DNA of 64,000 nt, from the NCBI GenBank assembly GCA_009746045.1, contig RPFO01000165.1, positions 6,002,085 to 6,066,084 on the forward strand. Direction: 5' to 3'. Below the pieces are notes generated by a model that was not told the DNA's origin, searched no databases, and was given only the letters and a program-made list of their open reading frames with translations. The number at the start of each line of letters is the position of its first letter. The first letter of the stretch is position 1. This document shows positions 54,057 through 64,000 of the stretch, piece by piece. The DNA is from Mesostigma viride (Eukaryota; Streptophyta; Mesostigmatophyceae; Mesostigmatales; Mesostigmataceae). The position numbers and the translations under genes are program-made.

Positions 54057-55134
54057 GTTGGTCGGTCGGTCGGTCGGTCGGTCGGTCGGTCGGTCGGTCG
54101 GTCGGTCGGTCGGTCGGTCGGTCGGTCGGTCGGTCGGTCGGTCGGTCGGTCGGTCGGTCGGTCGGTCGGTCGGTCGGTCGGTCGGTCGGTCGGTCGGTCG
54201 GTCGGTCGGTCGGTCGGTCGGTCGGTCGGTCGGTCGGTCGGTCGGTCGGTCGGTCGGTTGATTGATTGATTGATTGATTCATAGGGTCTTATTGAAGAAG
54301 TCGTAATGGCTAGTCTCTTCGTCAATAGCAATTTTTCCTTTCCTACATGACTGTCGATATCTTGTGTAGCGCTGAGCTCAGATGAAATGTGAGCACCAGC
54401 CATTCCATCCCTGCAGTAGCAGTCTGCAGTACTCCAAGCCGTTGGCCCCCTACCGAAGGTGGGAGCACGTAACTGTGTTGAGCTCATATCACCCCCACCC
54501 TGGGCGATGGTGAGGATCACCATGGAGAGGGACCACTTTGCCATACTAGCGATCCCCCTTAATTTCGTACGTGTCCCTAAGCCTCTTGTTGGTACCTTTT
54601 CTTTCGCCTCTGGACGCACAATTTCTTTGCTGCTTGTCTGACCTTCATCCACATCGCCATTATAAACCGTTGACACTACTCTTTTCCCTTAAAACAATGG
54701 ATTCTGCGCGCTCAATCGACATTGGATTCTTTTCAGTTTGCATGACTTTTGTATTGCTTGCCGCGATTTCCAATTCCTTCATTTATACTGCATGGTCGTT
54801 TAATATGAAACAGCGCATTTTAATGTATACTATTTTATAAAAGGAAGGTATAAAAGGATGTCTGTATGAGTCCATAATACTGCTACTTATACTGCACATT
54901 GGCCGTTCTTAAACAGCGCATCTTTACTACTGTTTTGAGGACGTACCAAATGAATGTAAGTACATCCTATTTATAATGCATGGTTGTTCTTAAACAGCGC
55001 ATCTTTACTACTGTTTTGAGGACTTAGAAGAATGTCTGTTTATGAACTTTGGCGATATGCAGGACTACATCGAGGGCATGGACGATGACCAAGCGCTGCT
55101 CAACTCCAAGGTGGGTGTCGCCGATTGCGAGTAA
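51974..55134 (+). CDS. Unrecognised multi-exon gene (partial: three exons seen)
   Basis: Exon A 51974-52231 (acceptor AACAG, donor GTGAGA) encodes 86 residues: EALKILHAVIAKYQDGKPPA, then GGRYEVDVGTMKQYNSTSGF, VREIRVVFVGAFAPTTSC and QHVMRLLGIALRE. Exon B 53755-53793 gives AEKAAGAANPKNM. Exon C begins at 55063 (DYIEGMDDDQALLNSK). It then either splices at GTGGGT (55111) or reads on through VGVADCE to a stop at 55132-55134. All three are phase 0, so they join cleanly. The composition looks like a globular alpha/beta domain followed by an acidic tail. I do not recognise the family; I considered Argonaute N-terminal regions and found no convincing match. The 5' exons are not resolved. Introns hold the GGGGC and GGTC arrays. 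Confidence 0.5.
52258..52540 (+). repeat. (GGGGC)n expansion, about 55 units
   Basis: Begins 27 bases after the exon A donor (52232) of the plus-strand gene. Mostly pure 5-bp CGGGG units, with one GGGCC, one 4-bp shift (52385-52395) and three GGGGCAGAGC interruptions near the 3' end. The transcript would carry G-runs of four every fifth base. It produces an uninterrupted Gly/Ala/Arg frame on plus and a Pro/Ala/Arg frame on minus, both artefacts. Confidence 0.97.
52690..52800 (+). repeat. Short 23-24 bp tandem repeat
   Basis: Four to five copies of 'gatagggtggaaatgaggc' with 'aagag', following the GGGGC array in the same intron. Confidence 0.8.
52975..53325 (+). repeat. 22-bp minisatellite
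   Basis: About 16 copies of 'gtgttcttacgtggtgcata' plus 'ta' in the intron between exons A and B. Every copy holds the palindromic core ACGT. Confidence 0.93.
54027..54280. repeat. Nested tetranucleotide array: (GATT)n-(GGTC)50-(GATT)n
   Basis: (ATTG)6, two GGTT units, about 50 uninterrupted GGTC units, one GGTT, then (GATT)5. The outer units differ from the inner ones by transitions only (GATT, GGTT, GGTC). Between exons B and C. The minus-strand frame PTDR repeated is an artefact. Confidence 0.97.
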
Positions 55135-55714
55135 AGGTCGACTGGGGCATTGGCTTTTAGTACGAAACTCTGTTTTGCCTTGGTCAACCCATATGCTGGT
55201 GGGAGGTAATTATACCATCAGAAGCTTTGCTACAAGTGATATGCATAAATAGATGATAGCAGCATGCGTAGAGTTGCTATACTAATACCATCTGAAGCTT
55301 TGCTACTGTCAAGTAAGTATGTGGCATAGTTGCCTTGACATCGGGATACATAAATATCGTGCAGTGCTTCTCGCAAGCAGAAGATGGAATATATATATAA
55401 ATAGAATTTCTTCAGGGTTCTTCTTCTTTTCGGGGTTTTCCTTATTATGTTGCATGCCAACCTCACCTCCGTAACTTATCATTCTCAATGAATATATACT
55501 ACTATAGAACTGCTAGCTGTACTACTACATGAAATAGAATATAGTGATATTGTCAGCATTGAGTGCAGGAAAATCATCATCTTTATTACGGGACAAGGAA
55601 GTTTGCCCCAGAATGACCACCATCGATCATGGCAGTTATCGAGACTAACTAACTAATGGCAGTTATCACATTGCACTGTATGCTATTACAGCAATCATTT
55701 TGGTGGCCATGCGT

Positions 55715-55945
55715 TACTGAGGTATAAGGTGGGTGATGGGCAGTCACGTGTCTATTAATTGATTAAACCCTAAACCCATGCTACGTTATTGAGGTAGAAG
55801 GTGGGTGATGGGCAGTCACGTGTCTATTGATTAATCAAACCCTAAACCCATGCTAAGTTTCTGAGGTAGATCAAAGGTGGGTGATGGGCAGTCACGTGTC
55901 TATTAATTCATTAAACCCTAAACCTATGCTACGTTACTGAGGTTG
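55715..55945. repeat. About 67-bp tandem repeat with telomere-like AAACCCTAAACCC
   Basis: Four copies containing 'ggtgggtgatgggcagtcac', 'gtgtctattaatt' and 'aaaccctaaaccc'. Each carries almost two units of the plant-type telomere repeat. Confidence 0.88.
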
Positions 55946-56272
55946 AAGGTGGGTTATTATAGGCTTCTCCTGCATCCTGTAGTAGCATGTCTTCATAATA
56001 ATTTTCGCAATGGGAATATTCTTTGCTCTTGTTGTGCATCGACTTTTCACACTGAATGGAAAATGCGACCTATCATTACCTTTATCGGAAGCGATTGTGT
56101 CAATCAAGAAGACAACCAGTTGTGTATAGTTATATATTTTAAAAATATAATTACTTACAGCAGAGTGAAATCACTCAAACCAAAGCAAACGCCCAGCTAT
56201 AAACCTCTATACAGAGCCATGTAAAATCTCTATACTACGATAAGACCAATGGAAACGCCTAACGGGAGGAAC

Positions 56273-56965
56273 CTAATAGCCCTGCTGCACCGCAAAATCA
56301 GCCCGCGTACGGCGGAGCATGATGTCAGCCATGGCCCGAGTCAGCGCCACCGACAAGCGCTGACGCCAATATGACGTCCAGGTCCGCGCCGACCATGGGG
56401 CCCGCTGGCCCTCCAGGTCCAGCCGGTCCTCCCGGAGCCGGCAACACTCCTTGAAGAAGGCGGAGGTCAGGGGCCCCATGGCCCCAAACTCCTCCAGGAC
56501 AAAGGGCACCACACGATGGTGCCCGACGTCGCCGTAGGCCAGGAGCTTGGCCCGCTCCGCCCGGTCCGCCGTGTAACCTGCCGTGAGGGAGGCCCCAGCC
56601 ACGTGGCTAAGAGCCAAGGGCCGCGCCACCGAAACGTCGATAAGCAGATGCCGGCCACCCCCCTCAAAGTCCAGCACCACGATGTCAGGCCGGTGGTTGG
56701 GGGAATAGAAGGCAGCGCCATCCGCATCCTCGGACCGGATGTTCGCGTGGGGGAAAACCGACCGAATCATGGCGAGCACCACCGTCAGGAGGACAGTGTG
56801 CAAATACAAATACCAATTCTGATTCTGTTGGCCCCCCATGCAGGCAAGGTAGTGAGTCCCCGTGGGATCCAGCGGCTGCCCACAGCTACCACAAGGCCGC
56901 CCGGCCGGAACAAGAGGCTGCGGGGCAAATAGCTGGTGCCATATAGATGCGGGGCAAATAGATGG
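56273..56965 (-). mobile_element. 3' remnant of a non-LTR retrotransposon ORF (reverse transcriptase C-terminus)
   Basis: Open from about 56965 to a TAG near 56273. The first part has a CCHC-type knuckle (CGSCGQPLDPTGTHYLAC), typical of the region following the reverse transcriptase in many LINEs. Next comes a domain reading NIRSEDADGAAFYSPNHRPD and IVVLDFEGGGRHLLIDVSVA. The RPDIVVLDF and LLIDVSV strands resemble the nuclease-like tail common in algal LINE proteins. No reverse transcriptase YADD block is present upstream, so the copy is 5'-truncated, the usual outcome of target-primed reverse transcription. The final stretch is Arg-rich (RQRLSVALTRAMADIMLRR). I see no clear poly-A tail or target-site duplication. 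Reading frame intact, so possibly a young insertion. Assignment is from family memory. Confidence 0.72.
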
Positions 56966-59900
56966 TTATATATTTAATAGTTGTGTACATCTCACTTCAT
57001 ATTTACACGTAGGCGTTCCTCGATCAGGAATGACTGGTAGGTTTTTCGGTAGATAGGGCTTCTGTCCCAACCCCACGATCGCCCATTCAATTGAGGAGTT
57101 ATGCTCCATTACGCTGTCACGAGATATATCATAGGCTTAATGTTGATGGTCCTGCAATTTTGCTGGATTGCCTGTCTTCTCAGCCACTCGCTCCCAGTTC
57201 TCGTCAACATGCGAAGCCGTAGGGGATTTGTGCTGTGTCCTAAATTCGCACCTGTCATGACATGTGCCCATCTTCCACGTCTGCCTTGCATGCTGTTATG
57301 ATACATGGGTTGTAAATTCACTTTGTTGAGTGCACGATTTCTGACAGCAGTGTTTGGCCTGTGCGGTGCATGCATGCGTTGCGGACGTGCGTCGACTGAA
57401 CAGGCGGTGCAGCGCTTGGCACTGAGGGCCATCACGCCGTTGCGCACGCGCGTCTGCTGAATATATAGACTAGGCAGCGCTAAATATATAATTGGTCAGT
57501 AGGGTCATACACTATATGGTATCAAGGAGACTATATGGTATGGCTGTATTGTGCCATGGTCTGGAGGCAGTAGAGCTGCGCGATTGCCAGACGTCATGTG
57601 AACAAATGCACAGGCTACAGCTGGTTTTGCACAGAGATTTGATCATTAGACCAGCGTCTCTATGGGCATTGGTTTTATGGGGACTGTTCTTCTTCTTGCG
57701 GCGAGATGCGCACTGAGACAACAAGATCAGTTCCATTTTCTCTGAAGAGTTTCGAGTGTGCTGAAAGGGGCAAACTTTTTAATTGCATGAGGAATCTGAC
57801 AGGCTTTTCATGGCAGTATGGGAACACAAAATGCCGCCATTTTTAGTACACAATAAAAAAGCTCATCGTGAATTCATTCATTCATTCAATCATAATAGAG
57901 TTGGCTTGATGTTGTAGATAGATTGGACCCGTAGGATGGTGTGTCCCCATCCCTCCATTCATCAGGGTTAATGCTCCGTGACTCCCCAACGGGAGCACGA
58001 GTCTAATTAATTTTAATTAATTAATTCAATCATTCATTCATTATAATTCCCTCCCTCCCTCCCTCGCTCCCTCACGCACGATGCAAGTGCTTTAGTAAGC
58101 TATTGCCAACACTGGGTTAAGTTGCATGTACCCTGCGACTCCCCAGCCGTGCAATGGAGGCAGGTGAATGAATGAATATGCCAGCATGGCATGTTAGTTG
58201 CAAGTCCACACAGTTGAAAGGAAAAGTGCACCGCTGCTTTTCAAGCAGGAGGAACAAAATTACTAATTATTCAAATAGGATATTGAATGGACAAATGGGC
58301 AAAGGCCATCGAAGGCATGCCAGGACATCCCTACGAGCTACAGACTGTGTAAGGCCACTAGCTTCGGAGGTCCATGCAACCCAACTGGTGAAATGCTCTT
58401 CTTTGAAGTGAGACAACTCAGTGCACATGGTTGGTACGGCAAGGCAACTTTCATCACAAAAAGTTAGCGCGTCCCTGTCCACAGCCAGCCGACAGGGAGC
58501 ATCAAGACCTCCATACTCAAATGCCTGGTTCCGCTTGGGCATGTCCTGAACAACCAAGAAACCCCAAAACCCACGCTGCGCTCCTCACGCAGCCAAGACC
58601 AACCCCCGTCACGTCCTAAGAGTGTTTATACAATGCGGAGGAACTGCCGGTTGAAACTTTACAAGCTGTCCAATCAATAGTAGGTCCAAAACGTGCTCAA
58701 GTCCAAAGGGGCAAGTCCATTGCGCCAGCGCACGCAGGGCGGCAACATCCCTGGACGAGCATCAGCTACTCAAGCGTCCCAGCCATCCAGTGGCCCCAGG
58801 CAAGAGGTCGAGACAGCACATCGCCCGGACATCTCCGAAGGATGACAGATGCACAGTCAAGGCAGGATCCCAAGATCGAGGCCCATAACATCGGCGGGGC
58901 ACCTTGCTGGAGATCCCTTCCCACCTCAACCCCCTTTGTGCCAGACACGCCTCCCCACTGCATTCCATTTTCTGCTGCCAGGGAGCCCCTGCCAGCCAGC
59001 AGTGCTCGCGCAGAGAACGCTCGTGTGCCAGTCCTGAGATTCACGTGCGAATGCCAGGGTCTGTCCAGAGCTCCTGCGCCCTTGGAACCTAAGGGCCTAA
59101 ATGGCAAGTCTCTCGATTGGCTGTCAATCTGGCCACCTGGCAGGGTTGAGCCAGGTGGACGGTCACTATCTCTCCAGCAACTGAAATTATGTCCGTCCAC
59201 CGGACCCAGGCCCCCCTCGCCCAAGCAGCGCGCACACACAAGTCCCGCTTGAAATACAAGCCCCGAAAGCCACTGCCACAGAACTACCGGTGTGCCCCAG
59301 TGCGCCGCACATGCAGGGGCGGCATGGTCGCCACTGCAGCCGTCATGGTGGCGGCCTTGCCACCCGCAAGAAAAAGCTATATGCATCGACTAAAGGGGCG
59401 CCGCCCACGGGAGAAAGCCCCTGCCCGACAGCTTCCCAGGGCCCCACAGTCACTACTTAATGGCCCAGAGTTGACCCCAAGCGTTGACTGCAAACGCTCA
59501 TCACCATGGCTCCTGCTGCTACTGGCTGGCGCACCCTGATCAGCCACCGTGACCCGACCAACCGCACCCCCATAGACGCCTATCATGCACGCCCACCACG
59601 CATGCCCATCATGCACGCCCACCACGCATGCCCAGTCTGCCGGTGTCCACCTCCCCCCCCCACCGGACACCCCTCCGTACATCTCTGCATCTCACTCAAG
59701 GTGCCAAATCAGCAGTAGCTATCTGCCTCCCGGGTAGATTGCCTGCTCCAGCCCAAAGACGCAGCCATCAGACCACACGGCTATGGAGGGACCCAAAAGA
59801 CTGGGCCGGATGCCTGGCTACAATGGCAGGTGACGGGAAATGGCACACACCGTCTGAGCACGGACTGCGTTGGAATCCGAGAAGCTAGCTAGCTTCAACG

Positions 59901-60033
59901 GTTCCTGATTGTACTGAGCACTCGCCATGCCCATTGTACAGAACAACAGGAGTGAGGCAATCACGCTGTGCTTCTGTGCTGTGCTCCTGTGCTGTGCCAA
60001 TTGCCGGCAGGTGTCGGTCGCTCTTGAACGGTC
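56966..60033. other. Intergenic region, no supported gene
   Basis: From the retroelement remnant to the 3' end of the deubiquitinase gene. It includes 'ttaatt' and 'attc' short repeats (57880-58060, 58165-58180), and GC-richer sequence at 58400-59700 with many overlapping frames on both strands but no recognisable motif. The longest, 58766-59386 on minus, is rich in Gly, Trp, Cys and Ser and looks compositional. Nothing else seen. Confidence 0.5.
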
Positions 60034-63000
60034 TCAGTTGTAGATCTTGACTGGCTTCTGCGCCTCATACCGATGGTTCTGCGGGCCATGTTCAGACACA
60101 GCGAATAGGATACATAGCAGGCTGTAAATAGCAGGCACAGCAGTAGATCAGGGCACATTACAAACAACAAGGCTTCTGCGCCTCATACCGGTGGTTCTGC
60201 GGGCCATGTTCAGACACAGCGCATAGGATACATAGCAGGCTGTAAGTAGCAGGCACAACCAATACAACAACAGACAAGGGCCTTGCGAACAAAACAGCTT
60301 TAACAGCGCCTCGTACCTATGGTCCTGCAGGCAACATCAGCACCAGGCCATCCACAGACAGCGAACGTAAATCACAGCAAAGCACAGTAACAAACAGTGG
60401 CTTTAAAAATTGCAACCAAACTGGCCTCAGGGGTCTATACCTCTGGCCATCTCCACATACGGCCCTCTAAACACCTGAGCATACCACATTATGACAGCAC
60501 ATATATTATTATCCTACGTATCAAACAACCTTCATGAGTACACCCATTATGACTGCCCCGATACTGCAGATAAAACGTGCAGCACATGACCCAGCGAATA
60601 GATCGATAAACCACACGTAGCCTCCAGATGTATGCTTCTGGAATTCACACCAAAAATATGCTTCCACTTCATTTCACACCGGCGGCTTTGGAGGACAACA
60701 CTTGAAACGCCAGGCAACCACGTACCTGCGCCGCCTGCTACCGCTTGGTCTTCTGTGTGCCATACGAGCCCCACCCAAGTAACAGACTACTATTCAATGT
60801 TTCTTGAGTATTGATTCATTGCAATGAATCACTGCTCCTTGCTTCCTTTACCTGCGCCTGTGAGCGCTTGGTTTTTTTCGTGTCCACATGTTCCAGGCCA
60901 AGGCAGTGATCCCACGAGCCGGCCTCCTTCTTCTGCACGCCGGCCCACGAGCGATAGTGCAGGATATATAGGGCAGGCGTACGAGTTGCTTTAGTGCAGG
61001 ATATATAGGGCAGGCGTACGAGTTGCTTTAGTGCAGGATATAGGGGACACAGACATACACAAGGCAAGGGCAAGCTGCAAGAGAGTAGTGAGGCAAGACG
61101 CCCCCACAACCTCGGCTTTAGCAACCCTAGTAATGCTTTTACTACCGAAGATGCAGCAAGGCGAGCAGCAAGGGAAGGGAAGTTGTGAGACAAGGTGAGA
61201 TACCCTACCCAACAAGGCAGCGACCAACTTGATTATTTGATTGATTAGGAGGAACTGAAAAATTATTAGAATACAAAACATATTAACTATTTCACGCGTA
61301 GCGGTCCCATGAACTGGCCCCCTTGTTGTGCACCTAAGAGAGAACGTGTGAAAGGGATGTAACATAGCGGGACACAAGCAAGTGAGCGGTGGGCAGCTGT
61401 AAGACACGGTGAGACAGCAAGAGAATGAACTGATGACAGCAACACGGGTAATATAACATGGACCACCGTATATATAAGGACCACCGTATATTTATATATA
61501 TATATATAACATGGACCACCGTATATATATGGACCACCGTAATCTGTCATTCTCAATGAATATATAACACAGAACCCCAAGAGCGATCCCCCCTTCCCCA
61601 ACTGCCTGGAAGCGCTGCGCATATCACCCAATTCTGCGGCTTTAACGACCGCTCATCTGCTATCTATTATCAAGGACACTTACCTATTATTCTGCGGCTT
61701 TAAGGACCGCTCATCTGCTATCTATTATCAAGGACACTTACCTATTCTTCAAGAAGGCACTGCACCCCCTTCCCTCCCCTCTACCTGGAAGCGGTGCATC
61801 CTCATCCCCCAGGTACCCCGGCTTTAGCACTCCTAACCCTGTGTTTTTATATACTTGATTACTACAGCTTGATGACATCTACATAGCTTGATTGCTATAG
61901 CTTGATGACATCTATAAAGCTTGATTACTATAGCTTGATGACATCTAAGTGCAATAGCTGATTTCTCCCGGTCTCTGACAGTTGTGGGCGACCACGTCCT
62001 CGTGCCCCCCAAACCTCGGATTTAGCAACCCACGTTACGATTTAACTAGCACTAATACAGGCACAACACTACCATTCCCCCCATTCACCTGGAAGTGGTG
62101 CGCGACCACGTCCTCGTCCCCCAGGTAATCCGGCTTGCCTAGCACGATGATTGCGAACTTCCACTTGGCAAACTCCTCGTCCGGCACGCCCAGCTTGGCC
62201 TGCACGCGCTGCTTGATGGACGCCAGCTTCTCATACTCGCCGATTGCCAGCATGAAGGGGTGGCCGAACGCGGTCATGATGGCGCTGTTGAGCGCGTCCT
62301 TTTGGAAGTGGGAGACGGAGATGACTTTGTCGCGGGGGCCCACGCGGCGCTCCTCCTCTGGGATCTGCAAGATTGATTTTGACGTGGTAACAAATAAAGG
62401 GTGGCTAGTGATTAGATAAGGGTTCTACAGGGGTTGAATAGGAGGTACATCACATCATAAACCCACGCTGCGCTCCTCCTGCGGGACCTGGAAAAGTTAG
62501 GTAAAGGGAGTAAGGGCGCATACTACAGAGAGGGGTTTAGTATGGACCGACAGCGGCCAAGGAGGGCATAACAAACCCACGAGGCGATCCTCCTCCGGAT
62601 GTGTGGGATCAACTTTGGCACCACATGGTATCCGATGGGAGGTGAATAGTAATTAGATACTTGGGAGAGGTACTTTTTCTATTACCACGTGGTATCCGAT
62701 GGGAGGTGAATAGTAATTAGATACTTGGGAGAGGTACTTTTTCTATTACCACGTGATATCCGATGGGAGGTGAATTGTAATTAGATACTTGGGAGAGGTA
62801 CTTTTTCTATTACCACATGGTATCCGATGGGAGGTGAATAGTAATTAGATTCTTTGATTGATGCTTTTTATTGTTGTTATTAGATGGGGGGCTTTATAGG
62901 GGTTGGATAGGGGGCCGCATCATGAACCCACGCCGTGCTGCTCCTCTGGGATCTGAGCATAGGTCAAATGGGGGATAAAAGCGGGTGCAAGTATGGGCTG

Positions 63001-63640
63001 TAAAGAATACCTAGCATGGGCTGGGTTGGGGAATACCTAGCATGGGCTAGCATGGGCTGGGTTGGGGGCTCAACGCGGGCTAGATCCGGATCGAAATGAA
63101 ACCCATGCGGTATTCCTCTCAGCATCTGCAGACGGCATGGTACCTACCCCGCATGTGGTTCACTATGCAACAACTATGGGTTCCTATTAGTAGATAGGGG
63201 CTCCATACCGGCTTGACAGGGCCTTGTGCAACGTCCCGGTCACCGCAATCGCCAACACTTGTTCTACACTCTTGCATGACCTGGTGGTCACTATATCTCT
63301 CTCACCCTACAGTGACGAGCTCTTCACCCCAGAGATCTAGACCCATACTTGCGCACGCAAACAGTCATACTACGTATAATGGTCGCTGTAGCTGCCCTGG
63401 CGGTCACTGTGACTACTCCGGCGGTCAGTGTACACCCACCTCCTCCACGCGCAGGTTCCAGTAGGTGTCGTCGATGAGTGCGATGCTCTCGGTCAGAGGG
63501 AAGGTCTTGTAGATGCGGCTGTTGAACGACTCGATCATGCGCAGCTCCCCCATGTTGGCGCACTCGGGCTTGGACTTGACCACCGCCAGCACGTCGCCCA
63601 CCGTGCTGTCCTTGGGTAGCCGCACGCTCAGCACCGCCAC
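60034..63640 (-). CDS. USP7: USP7/UBP12-type ubiquitin carboxyl-terminal hydrolase, last four exons (5' part outside window)
   Basis: USP7 in animals and UBP12/13 in plants remove ubiquitin from nuclear substrates. The exons here cover the C-terminal ubiquitin-like domains, not the catalytic core. Exons: 63440-63640 (VAVLSVRLPKDSTVGDVLAV ... YWNLRVEE), 62089-62364 (IPEEERRVGPRDKVISVSHF ... GKPDYLGDEDVVAHHFQ), 60852-60932 (KKEAGSWDHCLGLEHVDTKK) and 60034-60078 (NHRYEAQKPVKIYN, stop). All are phase 0 with GT-AG junctions. The order matches the end of human and plant proteins: fulfilment of YW-LR-EEIPEEE, LGLEH and the terminal KPVKIYN. Upstream exons lie beyond 64000. The first intron visible runs from 63641 to the window end. 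The last intron and the two above contain duplicated exon edges, treated separately. Confidence 0.9.
60158..60196 (-). pseudogene. Duplicate of the last deubiquitinase exon (copy A)
   Basis: Acceptor CCCGCAG then a reading NHRYEAQKPCCL and stop. It matches the true last exon (60034-60078) for the first nine codons; about 85 bp including the intron upstream is duplicated almost exactly. It lies before the true exon in the transcript, with an equally good acceptor, so it could give an alternative C-terminus lacking VKIYN. Confidence 0.75.
60270..60345 (-). pseudogene. Older duplicate of the last deubiquitinase exon (copy B)
   Basis: Acceptor TGCCTGCAG (exon-like start 60324) then DHRYEALLKL. 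It is more diverged than copy A and lies further upstream in the gene. The frame runs on without the KPVKIYN end. Confidence 0.6.
62640..62865. repeat. 64-bp tandem repeat in a deubiquitinase intron
   Basis: Four copies containing 'accacgtggtatccgatggg', 'aggtgaatagtaattagata' and 'gggagaggtactttttctat'. CACGTG is palindromic in each. Confidence 0.9.
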
Positions 63641-64000
63641 CTGGCCAATGAGGCAGGTTATGGAGCGAAGGAAAGTTGTGTGGGAGGGGTCGGGTGGGAC
63701 GGTAGAAGACAGTTGGGGGAGGGGGGGGAGCGGGCGTTAAATTCGGAGCCTTAACGAGGTGACTAACTCAACTTTGGAATCTTGGGAAGAGGCACGATAG
63801 GCCCAGGTGTGGAATCTTAGTCAGCAGACTGCCATGGACAGCCCTTCCCTCCTAGGTGTGCTCGCTGCGATGCTCGACTCAACCAAGGGACTTAGCAAAA
63901 CCTTGGGCACGGGAAGTACGAGCCTCGCACCCACAGCTGCTAGTCGTGCATTCATGCTGGAGTGGCAGGTTCACCCTATCGCTGTATTAGAATTACAGCA

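Noticed and set aside
53806-54676. PTDR-repeat and RSVG-repeat proteins
   Set aside because: They are translations of the GGTC tetranucleotide array.
58766-59386. 206-codon minus-strand frame
   Set aside because: No domain, odd Trp/Cys/Gly-rich composition, overlapped by similar frames on the other strand; probably a compositional artefact.

Overview
This is a eukaryotic nuclear window, most likely from a green alga (Viridiplantae). The coding pieces are short exons with clean GT-AG junctions separated by long, repeat-filled introns. There is a TTTAGGG-type telomeric tract, the kinase gene is the plant/archaeal isopentenyl phosphate kinase type, and the ubiquitin protease ends in the plant-like sequence QKPVKIYN. 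The lineage is an inference; nothing here fixes the species.

Layout. (1) 205-35359, minus: a cohesin SCC3/STAG gene that I could assemble into 25 phase-consistent exons encoding 1,716 residues. Its intron 11 is about 14.6 kb, of which about 13.7 kb (12412-26138) is one satellite of 40-bp and 32-bp monomers ending in an interstitial telomeric tract. (2) 35360-36482: a divergent intergenic region with a direct repeat of about 125 bp. (3) 36483-45438, plus: isopentenyl phosphate kinase, 11 exons, 472 residues. (4) 45439-48642: GC-rich sequence with no gene I can support. (5) 48643-49521, minus: an intronless SWC5/CFDP1 (BCNT-domain) gene. (6) 51974-55134, plus: at least three exons of an unrecognised gene whose introns hold a GGGGC expansion and a GGTC expansion. 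(7) 56273-56965, minus: the 3' remnant of a non-LTR retrotransposon. (8) 60034-63640, minus: the last four exons of a USP7/UBP12-type deubiquitinase, whose 5' part lies beyond the window.

The most unusual pattern is not a gene. Nearly every intron next to an exon I could place contains one or more decaying copies of the neighbouring exon's edge, usually with the splice dinucleotide intact ("exon-edge echoes"). They occur in SCC3, the deubiquitinase and the unrecognised gene, and a donor-side form is seen in the kinase gene. Both flanks of the giant satellite carry echoes of the same SCC3 exon 11 edge, so the satellite probably expanded inside such a duplication. Most introns also hold minisatellites, so the window looks like a genome in which local tandem duplication is the main force enlarging introns.

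Functionally the genes are housekeeping: sister-chromatid cohesion (SCC3), isoprenoid phosphate recycling (IPK), H2A.Z chromatin remodelling (SWC5) and ubiquitin removal (USP7/UBP12). They are not an operon or pathway cluster.
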